In this document: one piece after another, positions 49,501-59,918 of the stretch
Position numbering within the stretch: the stretch's first letter is position 1
How the letters are laid out: every line of letters begins with the position of its first letter
From: Pegea sp. RAD2-039
Lineage: Eukaryota > Chordata > Thaliacea > Salpida > Salpidae
DNA length: 64,000 nt
Assembly (NCBI GenBank): GCA_034620365.1
Contig: JAQGEQ010000010.1
Span: 124,001-188,000 of the forward strand
Reading direction: 5' to 3'
Notes under the pieces: model-generated
Told to the model about the DNA's origin: nothing
Databases searched by the model: none
The model's input: the letters and a program-made list of their open reading frames with translations, nothing else
Translations under genes and position numbers: made by a program

Positions 49501-52500
49501 AGGATCATATCAATGGAGTTATTCATCAACTAGTAGATCAAGGTCTTCAGTTGGTGAGATGTTGTGATGTTGAATGTTTTCGATTTGATTAATTATTATT
49601 TTCTTTCAAAGAATATTAATGAAACTTGTTCAAAAGAGCTACTCATGTGTGACTTCAACCACGACATCGACATCAAAGTAAGCATTAAATTTCTTGAATT
49701 CAATTCTTGAAGCAAAACATTTCTATTTTGAATTTGAAATAAAGTGACATGACAAAAAGTGAACTTAAATAAACAATAACATTTATTAAACTTCTTTCAA
49801 AGTTTATTTATTTTTAGTGAATTGTATAAACTTTTAAAAAAACACAATTTCATGAAGCTTTAAACTAAGAGTTACTGTTTTTCAGCCTATCCCTGGTGAT
49901 ACTTGTAGTGATTGTATTATAGCTGCGCAAGATATAAAGATGGATGTGAAAATCAACCCATCTAAACTTGTAAATATTTACTTCAATTTTACAAACATCA
50001 TATGCTACTGATTAGTTGCTAATTCATCATTAACTTGTAAACAAGTCTACTTCTGATTTTATGAATTTTATCTCAAATATTTAAACAAATTTTTAATTCA
50101 ACAAACAAAATTTGATTGTTTAATTTTGGATAAACTTTAACATTTCAATTTGGTAGATATATCAGCTTACAAAAGCAGTTGATGTAGTTTGTGATCAAGT
50201 CCCAAGCTTTCTAAGAGGAATGGTAAATTTAAAAAGTTCTTTTCAGATATCAATTCTAATTTGATATCTTTCTTTAACAGTGTTTGAATCAAGTCAGCAG
50301 TAATATTTTTACTTTAGTTCAAACCATCAACTCAACAGTAAGTAATTTCACTTTTGCTGCTAATTTATTAGAGTTGATCACATTTGACCACAAATCAGCT
50401 TATAGTCATCGCATGACCAAGTTTCAATTGTTATCTTGAATTTATCTATTTAAACTTTTGTGTATATTTTGAAATATGTTTGAATAACAATTTGGATAGT
50501 TCTATCATTATTACTCCCTTAAAAATATTCCAACAAAACTTTTTTTAGTCTGCTGAGAGTCTTTGTTCACAAGCAGCCTTCTGTTCTCAACAATCTGCAC
50601 CCAGCAAGCTACTGGTAACCTCAACAAACTCTTCTAACAAGGTTTTATTTCGATATTTTGCTAGTTGTTACAAAAGACCGTTTTTGACATTCTGTTTTTT
50701 GTTCAAATTTCTTGTAACTTTTTTAAGTTGAAGTTAGATTTTTACTTTTCAAGTTCTGTGGTTATTGACAAAATAACTTCGATTTCACTTACTTCGAATT
50801 TTTCATATTTTTTTGTAATTAAAACTAATAAAAGATTTGTTTGTAGATCACTGGCGATACTGTCTGCAGTGTTTGTGAATTTGTATCTGAGGAACTTTCT
50901 AAATATATTTCAGAAAATTCAACAGAAGTAAAATAATTTCTATTTTTCAACTTTTAATTTAATAACTTCACCAATTACCAACAAGTTTTTAAAGATCACA
51001 AATTCCATGAAATAGAAAAATGTTTAATTGTGGAATGTTTAATTCACCTAAAACTTCAAAAGTTTTATAATTTCAACTTCAATTATTTATAGGAGGAAAT
51101 TAAAGTTGAATTAGAAAAAGTTTGTCAAGTTCTTCCTGAGTTGTACAAAGATGCATGCAAAGATATGATTGATCTTTACTCGACTGAGATTATTGGTGCC
51201 ATATCTAACGGACTATCAACTGATCAACTTTGCTCGTATCTTGGTTTATGTCCTAAAGTAATTTTCAGTTTTATGAAATCATGTTTTTAAATCAGCCAAA
51301 CTTTTGTGTTTTATAAAAAAATTACAAAATATTCTTAAATAGAACGACAGATTGCCAAAATCGTTTTATACTTGTGAAATATGTGAATATGCGACCGGAA
51401 AACTTGAAAAATTGATCTTCAACAAAAAAACAGCGGTTAGTTTGTCACCAACAAACTACTAATGAGTTATTAACAACTAAATATTTAACTTAGACTGAAA
51501 TTACCAACGCAATGAAAGAAGTTTGCATCGCCCTACCCTATTCAATGCAAGACAGCTGTAACTACTTCTTCACTAAGTATGAACAAGAAATTATTCAATT
51601 AATTGAAAACGGTTTGAGTCCCAAATTAATTTGTGCCGGAGTAGGACTTTGTTCATCTAAAAAAGAGGTAGAAAATTTTGAAAAGTATTTAGTGGGTGAA
51701 TAAGAAAGAAAATTAATCTGCAGAACATCAAAGCAACAGTGGCAACAAGTTCACCTTATTGTGGTGTTTGTATGTTAGTGGCACAACAATTAGATTCACT
51801 TCTATCTCAGAAGTCTACTCAGGTTTGTAAGATTCAATTGTTTCAATCAAATATTTCTGATATTTTGTTCTTCAGGCTGAAATCGAACAAGCACTTGAAC
51901 AAGTTTGTGGATATCTTCCATCAATGTATAAAACTGAATGTGATCAACTAGTTACTTCATATACACCAATGATTATTCAGTTATTAGTTCAAGAGATGAA
52001 TCCAAAACAACTCTGCTCTTTGCTTCATTTATGTCCAACTCAAGTAATTGAATAATTTTTTGAATATTTATTTCAAATAATCGATAATTTTTATACTTTT
52101 ATAAATTGTATTGAAATAATTTAGTAGTTAGTTTTATACCCGAGGTTAGTTTAGAAATAATTTTTAAATTTTCCTGATATTAAATTGTTTTTGAAATGAT
52201 TAAAATAGAGTTAGATAAAAACAGTTTTTTGATTTATTTCTTTTAATCTTTTTTTAAATATTTCTTTTCTGATCAAAAGTATTTCTTAAATTGAAATTAG
52301 TATTTAAAAAATATTTGAATTTTATTCATCTTGAGATCAAATCATGTTGAAAAGAGTTTAGATGAAGTGATGAAGACTTCTATTGATTTATTTGTAATAT
52401 TAGCATCTTTCTTGTATGACTTTAGCAGAGTTAAATTTATCTTACTAAAAAGTTCTTTAAATAATCGAATATTACTTAATCAGTATTTTGTTAGATTTAA

Positions 52501-55500
52501 ACAAACTTATTTTCTAAATCTTATCATTTTTTTCAATTTATTAAATTTTACAAATAATTATCTTTTAGTTTTTATGTTTAAATATTGTTGATTAAATCTT
52601 ACTTTTAGTTATTTTACGAAATTGAAATTTATAAAAGATAGAGATCTCAGATAGTCCTTGAAGTGAATCCAGCTCCTGAAGCATTTGATCTTTAACTTAG
52701 AGTTGCTCTTTTAGTTCGTAGAGTTCTTTTTTTTTAATTATTTTTGACCCAGTACACAAATGAAGGACAGTGGTTAGTGACAGTTTCGTAGAACGTTGGT
52801 CCACATCATCTCTTGTCTTCTTCTCATTGTCGACATTCTCTGATAGTTGAGCTGCTACAGGTTGACTTCAGGGACTGTCAAAATTCTTATCTTTTTGAAA
52901 CCTCTCCGTCTACGGATGCAGCTAAGACTCCATTTTTGCATTTAGAAGTCTTAAAGATGAGAAATTTTAGGAATTCAAATTTTATCTTCATCTTTGTCAT
53001 CGATTTTCGGTTCCCAAAAGCTTCTGTAGTCGATTAAAAACCTTAGTGTTCTTATTTCACATTCTAAATATCTTTTCTTGGCACGCAAGCTACTAAATGA
53101 TTTAGAAGAAAAAGTCACTTTTTAATAGTAATAGAAACTACCTAATAGTAGAATATTACATTTATCAAACTTAAATAATTAATTTGCAGAAGTTTTCAGA
53201 ATAAAAAAAACAAAATTTCAAAATGAAGCAATATTTCTGATTCATATTTTATATTTATTTTGATTTTGTGATAGATTAAATTTTGATGAATAAATAAAAA
53301 AGAAAATTAATCTGCAGAACATCAAAGCAACAGTGACAACAAGTTCACCTTATTGTGGTGTTTGTATGTTAGTGGCACAACAATTAGATTCACTTCTATC
53401 TCAGAAGTCTACTCAGGTTTGTAAGATTCAATTGTTTCAATCAAATATTTCTGATATTTTGTTCTTCAGGCTGAAATCGAACAAGCACTTGAACAAGTTT
53501 GTGGATATCTTCCATCAATGTATAAAACTGAATGTGATCAACTAGTTACTTCATATACACCAATGATTATTCAGTTATTAGTTCAAGAGATGAATCCAAA
53601 ACAACTCTGCTCTTTGCTTCATTTATGTCCAACTCAAGTAATTGAATGATTTTTTGAATATTTATTTCAAATAATCGATAATTTTTATACTTTTATAAAT
53701 TGTATTGAAATAATTTAGTAGTTAGTTTTATACCCATGGTTGGTTTAGAAATAATTTTTAAATTTTCCTGATATTAAATTGTTTTAAAATGATTAAAATA
53801 GAGTTAGATAAAAACAGTTTTTGATTTATTTCTTTTTATCTTTTTTTAAATATTTCTTTTCTGATCAAAAGTATTTCTTAAATTTAAATTAGTATTTAAA
53901 AAATATTTGAATTTTATTCATCTTGAGATCAAATCACGTTGAAAAGAGTTTAGATGAAGTGATGAAGACTTCTATTGATTTATTTGTAATATTAGCATCT
54001 TTCTTGTATGACTTTAGCAGAGTTAAATTTATCTTACTAAAAACTTCTTTTAATAATCGAATATTACTAAATCAGTATTTTGTTAGATTTAAACAAACTT
54101 CTTTTCTGAATTTTATCATTTTTTTTCACTTTATTAAATTTTACAAATAATTATCTTTTAGTTTTTATGTTTAAATATTGTTGATTAAATCTTACTTTTA
54201 GTTATTTTACGAAATTGAATTTTATAAAAGATAGAGATCTCAGATAGTCCTTGAAGTGAATCCAGCTCCTGAAGCATTTGATCTTTAACTTAGAGTTGCT
54301 CTTTTAGTTTGTAGATTTCTTTTTCTTTAATAATTTTTGACCCAGTACACAAATGAAGGACAGTGGTTAGTGACAGTTTCGTAGAACGTTGGTCCACATC
54401 ATCTCTTGTCTTCTTCTCATTGTCGACATTCTCTGATAGTTGAGCTGCTACAGGTTGACTTCAGGGACTGTCAAAATTCTTATCTTTTTGAAACCTCTCC
54501 GTCTACGGATGCAGCTAAGACTCCATTTTTGCATTTAGAAGTCTTAAAGATGAGAAATTTTAGGAATTCAAATTTTATCTTCATCTTTGTCATCGATTTT
54601 CGGTTCCCAAAAGCTTCTGTAGTCGATTAAAAACCTTAGTGTTCTTATTTCACATTCTAAATATCTTTTCTTGGCACGCAAGCTACTAAATGATTTAGAA
54701 GAAAAAGTCACTTTTTAATAGTAATAGAAACTACCTAATAGTAGAATATTACATTTATCAAACTTAAATAATTAATTTGCAGAAGTTTTCAGAATAAAAA
54801 AACAAAATTTAAAAATGAAGCAATATTTCTGATTCATATTTTATATTTATTTTGATTTTGTGATAAATTAAATTTTGATGAATAAATAAAAAAGAAAATT
54901 AATCTGCAGAACATCAAAGCAACAGTGGCAACAAGTTCACCTTATTGTGGTGTTTGTATGTTAGTGGCACAACAATTAGATTCACTTCTATCTCAGAAGT
55001 CTACTCAGGTTTGTAAGATTCAATTGTTTCAATCAAATATTTCTGATATTTTGTTCTTCAGGCTGAAATCGAACAAGCACTTGAACAAGTTTGTGGATAT
55101 CTTCCATCAATGTATAAAACTGAATGTGATCAACTAGTTACTTCATATACACCAATGATTATTCAGTTATTAGTTCAAGAGATGAATCCAAAACAACTCT
55201 GCTCTTTGCTTCATTTATGTCCAACTCAAGTAATTGAATAATTTTTGTAGAGTTTGCAAATTGAATAATTTTAATTAATTTTATTTAAAGATTTTTTTTG
55301 TCAGTTCAGTATAAGGCTTCAAATAACTTTTGAGGTCAAGTCATTAACATAAGACTGATGTTTTAGATAAATCAAATGGCAGTCAAGAAGTGTTTTTTAT
55401 TGGAAAAAATGTATAAAAAAATTAATCAATTTTTAAGTTCAGATCAAACTGAGGTATGAAAGGCAGCAATAAAAGAAATAAGAAATTAAATAAAAGATGA

Positions 55501-58298
55501 TTTATTTTCAGTTTTTTTGAGATTGTTTGCTTTAATTTGAGTGAAAAATTGAAATAATTGAATCAGAAATACAAACTTTTTAATAATTATTAATTGTTGT
55601 TTAAACAATCAATAAAAATAATTGGTTTTTACTGGTTTTTCCAACTAACATTTGTTTATCAGGAAGACATAATTGAATTGCTTGAAAAAGCTTGTCAACT
55701 GGTTAAAGGAGATCTTAAAATGGAATGTGTTGAATCTATAAACGGTTACACAGCTGAAATAATTGATCAAATATTACTAAAATTAGATCCTAAAAATATA
55801 TGTCCTTTTATTAACCAGTATGAAGTTGAACCTATTAAGGTCTTTATACTGTAGTGTTTAGAAGTTTTTCTTATGGTCAAAACTTATTCAGGAACAAAAT
55901 ATTAAGGATGATTTTGAATGTCAATTATGTACCCTAGTAGCAAATGAACTAGATAGTTTGATTAGTGAAAATTCAACAGAGGTGGCCTTAATTTAATCTT
56001 ATCTTCTTTTCAAACTAACTTTTTTCTGTTTTGCATGTTTTCTTTACTAACTATAGAAAGATATCGAAGAAGCTTTGGATAATGTTTGTTCAATTTTACC
56101 AGATAGTTTGAAATCTTCATGTAAAGAGTTTATTGATAGTAATACACCTCAATTAATTGATCTTTTATTACAAAAACTTAGCCCAGATATTATTTGTAAA
56201 TCTTTAAAACTTTGTACATCATTCAAGGTATTTTTTTAGAACTAATCTACTAACAAAATGATTTAATTACTTAAACTTATTCAGGAACAAGATATTAAGG
56301 ATGATTTTGAATGTCAATTATGTACCCTAGTAGCAAATGAACTAGATAGTTTGATTAGTGAAAATTCAACAGAGGTGGCCTTAATTTAATCTTATCTTCT
56401 TTTCAAACTAACTTTTTTCTGTTTTGCATGTTTTCTTTACTAACTATAGAAAGATATCGAAGAAGCTTTGGATAATGTTTGTTCAATTTTACCAGATAGT
56501 TTGAAATCTTCATGTAAAGAGTTTATTGATAGTAATACACCTCAATTAATTGATCTTTTATTACAAAAACTTAGCCCAGATATTATTTGTAAATCTTTAA
56601 AACTTTGTACATCATTTAAGGTATTTTTTTAGAACTAATCTACTAACAAAATGATTTAATTACTTAAACTTATTCAGGAACAAGATCTTAAGGATGATTT
56701 TGAATGTCAATTATGTACCCTAGTAGCAAATGAACTAGATAGTTTGATTAGTGAAAATTCAACAGAGGTAGCCTTAATTTAATCTTATCTTCTTTTCAAA
56801 CTAACTTTTTTCTGTTTTGCATGTTTTCTTTACTAACTATAGAAAGATATCGAAGAAGCTTTGGATAATGTTTGTTCAATTTTACCAGATAGTTTGAAAT
56901 CTTCATGTAAAGAGTTTATTGATAGTAATACACCTCAATTAATTGATCTTTTATTACAAAAACTTAGCCCAGATATTATTTGTAAATCTTTAAAACTTTG
57001 TACATCATTCAAGGTATTTATTTAGAGCTAATCTACTAACAAAATGATTTAATTACTTAAACTTATTCAGGAACAAGATATTAAGGATGATTTTGAATGT
57101 CAATTATGTACCCTAGTAGCAAATGAACTAGATAGTTTGATTAGTGAAAATTCAACAGAGGTGGCCTTAATTTAATCTTATCTTCTTTTCAAACTAACTT
57201 TTTTTATGTTTTGCATGTTTTCTTTACTAACTATAGAAAGATATCGAAGAAGCTTTGGATAATGTTTGTTCAATTTTACCAGATAGTTTGAAATCTTCAT
57301 GTAAAGAGTTTATTGATAGTTATACACCAATGTTAATTGATTTGCTACTACAAAAACTCAGCCCAGATATCATTTGTAAATCTCTGGGTGCTTGTTCATC
57401 CGCTAAGGTATTTATTAGAAACAGTTTTTCAAAGAAAAACTGAAACAAACCGAAAAACAGCTTATTTTAAATTGTTGTCAAGCTTGTGTATTTTTTAAAC
57501 TTTTTTTATATGGATCTTCTGTTTATAATTTGAATATATTATTCTATAAAGGTATGTTTATCCAAAACCTATTTTTTCCTTGGTGTATATATTTTACTTT
57601 ATTTAAGTTAAATTTTTTAAATTTTAACATTGTTTATTATTTGTTTTGATAATTTTTTATTACTTTATTAATTAGAATCAACTACCAAGAAAACCCAGTA
57701 ATGTAAAAGTGTTCACAAAATCTTCTACAAAAGCAAACCTGACTGGATCTGTTCCTTGTGATGTGTGCAAGTTGATGTTGGAGTATTTAGATCAGGAACT
57801 TGCTTCCAATTCCACTCAAGAAGAAATTGAAGTTGAATTGAAAAAAGTGTGTAGTGAGCTACCTACCAAACTGGAAGTGATGGTAAATTGCTTATGATGT
57901 TTAAATAATCAGTTTTAACAAGGTTCCTCTCAGTGTCAAGATATAGTCAACGAGTATATTCCTGAAATCATCCAGGCAGTGATTGATCAAACTGATCCAA
58001 CTGTGATTTGTCAGGTTAAGATTTTGAATCTTCCTTTTAATAATTTATAAATATCTGATAAATAAACAGAACCTTGGTGTATGTCCTGAAGAGGCAAAAA
58101 AACTTCGATTTGGAGTTGATTCTTGTACCTTTGGACCATCTTATTGGTGTCAAAATAAAAGTACCGCCCTACAGTGCAAAGTAAGTTGATTTTTAACATC
58201 AGTTTTATTATTATTTTCATTCAAAATTTTTTATAATTTCTAAACATTTTCTAATCTTTTTATAGGCTTTAAGTCATTGCATGAAGCACGTTTGGTAA
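46569..58298 (+). CDS. PSAP: Giant prosaposin-like precursor with about 16 saposin-B modules
   Basis: About 46 coding exons and about 1,550 residues. Exons: 46569-46614 (signal peptide, MKIIAFILLLASLCNG), 46785-46912 (saposin-A type, CTEGPDFWCKN..CLNNHW). Module 1: 47086-47226, 47295-47351, 47411-47500; linker 47596-47652. Modules 2-5, four exons each: 47968-48048, 48110-48172, 48346-48402, 48467-48517; 48570-48662, 48713-48772, 48971-49027, 49098-49160; 49217-49297, 49328-49412, 49497-49553, 49612-49677; 49886-49969, 50157-50222, 50281-50337, 50549-50614 (or to 50641). Two-exon modules 6-15: 50847-50927, 51093-51257; 51343-51435, 51494-51667; 51724-51822, 51876-52043; 53318-53416, 53470-53637; 54910-55008, 55062-55229; 55367-55453, 55663-55839; 55892-55981, 56057-56227; 56285-56374, 56450-56620; 56678-56767, 56843-57013; 57071-57160, 57237-57407. 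Module 16: 57676-57882, 57934-58014, 58070-58180, which runs into the second A-type segment ending at 58266-58298 (KHVW). Most modules keep the six saposin cysteines (CxxC, C, C, CxxxxxC). Prosaposins are secreted or lysosomal precursors cleaved into small lipid-binding activators. The frame fails to close by one base at 49412/49497. Function of the extra modules is unknown. Confidence 0.88.
52640..53040 (-). pseudogene. Possible decayed coding fragment in a prosaposin intron (antisense), copy 1
   Basis: The minus strand keeps one frame of about 130 codons interrupted by several stops, with helical, charged sequence such as VAAQLSENVDNEKKTRDDVD, and later KEQL-stop-VKDQMLQELDSL (clearest in the twin copy). 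Several stops fall where Gln or Glu codons would fit. It resembles a coiled-coil exon or processed pseudogene, but no parent was recognised. The same segment is repeated at 54229-54640. Confidence 0.35.
54229..54640 (-). pseudogene. Possible decayed coding fragment in a prosaposin intron (antisense), copy 2
   Basis: Second copy of the segment at 52640-53040, carried by the 1.59-kb tandem duplication. Stops are in the same places, so decay preceded duplication. Confidence 0.35.
55875..57420 (+). repeat. Four-copy tandem array, unit 393 bp, each a whole saposin module
   Basis: Module starts at 55892, 56285, 56678 and 57071 are spaced exactly 393 nt. Each unit contains a 90-nt exon, a short intron and a 171-nt exon. 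The first three are almost identical. The fourth diverges in the second half of its last exon (from about 57321: TATACACCAATG and LGACSSAK), so it is probably the ancestral end unit. Confidence 0.93.
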
Positions 58299-59918
58299 GA
58301 AGTTCTCTTCCCACCACCGCAATGTGAACTTCTATTTCTTTATATATTCGTGTTTTTGATTTCAAAGTTCTCAATCGATGATGCTCACTGCTTGTACATC
58401 TCACAAGCTTACATACTTTAAAATTTTGTTATCGATTTCATCTTTGATTTAAACTCATATTGCAATTGCGAGTGGAAATTTTAAAATAATGTTCTCTGTA
58501 CTTTTGATTAAAATTCTTTGTAGTTTTCTTATTAAATTTGATAAAACTTGAGAATTTGGAATTGTTGGTTTTTAGTTCGCAAAAACTAAATTTTTAGTTT
58601 ATCGCAAAAATATAGCTTCTAAGTTATTGGCAACAATAACTCGTGAACTTTTTGATTTATTTGAAATGATATTTTTATATATTTAACCAATTTAGACTTA
58701 GTAAGTTTTACTAAGCAAAAGTTTTCAAGTTCAAAACAAATGATAAGAAAGAAAATAGTAAGAAAGAATATTTTGATTCTCAGAAAATGTTTATAAATTG
58801 AGAAAAAGATTGAAAAATTTTCAAAATTAATCTTTTCAACAAAAGTTTAAAGTTAGCTGATTATGAAAAATTGAGTCATTTCTATATCAAAGAATTTTGT
58901 TCATTTTCCTTTGGCAAGTTTCAGAGAAAAAAGTCAAAAAATAAAAGTGTTTATCACGCCAACATGACGCGCGAAAGATCATGAATTTGGCAGTAAATTA
59001 GCAATTAAACGTAAAAAACTTTATAAGTTTGTTTTTAACAAAAAGCATAGTGTACTAAAGTGTAGCAAACATTTTGCAAAAATCAAAATTTAATCTATTT
59101 TAGTTTAAGCTAGCTTCTTCACTATAAAACTTATCATCATTGACAAGATTTTAATTTTATTTAAGTCTTTATTGATGGCTTTTGTCAATTTTTTTACTTT
59201 TCTTGAAAATTTTGTAATTCTGAGTTGTAAAGAAAATTATTTTTCAAAATTAGAGGTTTTCAATCACTTCAATCATTTTGTGCTGAAGAAAAACAGCTTT
59301 AAAGAAAAGAAACTCTAAAAGCTATCCAATTTCACTGTGTCTTGCTTTTTTTTACATCATCACTTACAGCACATATCTGCCGATCTAAGCCCTTATTATT
59401 ATTTTGTAGAATTCTTGATCAGCAAACTTATCTTTCTTTTTAAGTTCAAAAACAACACAAGTATATTTGATAAATTGCAAATTTTGTAAGCTAATTATTT
59501 ATTTTTTATTTTTATAAGACAATGAAATTAAAAAATTGAAATAATCTGAAACATTGAACGAACAAAATCAAGTTCAAACCACAAATATATATAAAGAAGT
59601 TAAAAAGTTAAGCTCTAAATGATAAAACTTCAAATTTCTTAATCTGATAAGCTAGAGATAAGAAAGATGATCATTACTTTTAGCACTGGTTTAATTGAAC
59701 AGTCTTACAACGACAACATCAAGTATTTACTCAAATATAAAGACAATTTTATAAATATAACAAAAAAATTTAAATTTAGATGAGACAATTACAAATTTTG
59801 ATTAAAATAAAAGATTTATTTGAAATGAAAGTTTAAAATTGTAAATACACAGAAAAAAGAAAGAAATTCTATCATAGCTTAATTAAAACTCTGAAAAGAT
59901 GAGATCTCTTCAAGTAGG
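58299..59918. other. Intergenic between convergent prosaposin and MEAK7
   Basis: 1.6 kb with 3' flanks of both genes. A+T rich; no additional feature recognised. Confidence 0.5.

Larger units (their letters stand above)
51706..55243 (+). repeat. Tandem duplication, unit about 1.59 kb (two full copies and a partial third)
   Basis: Copies begin at about 51706, 53300 and 54892 (offsets 1594 and 1592). Each carries the two exons of a saposin module; copies 1 and 2 also carry the following intron of about 1.27 kb. The third stops soon after its second exon, at about 55243. Exons differ by a single visible substitution (GCA to ACA at 53333-53335 region), and introns by scattered substitutions and short indels. 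Near-identity including introns means a recent duplication or ongoing gene conversion. Confidence 0.93.

Noticed and set aside
52813..53037. Plus-strand 74-codon ORF repeated identically at 54406
   Set aside because: Its conservation is explained by the recent 1.59-kb duplication; it lies in an intron and shows no family resemblance.
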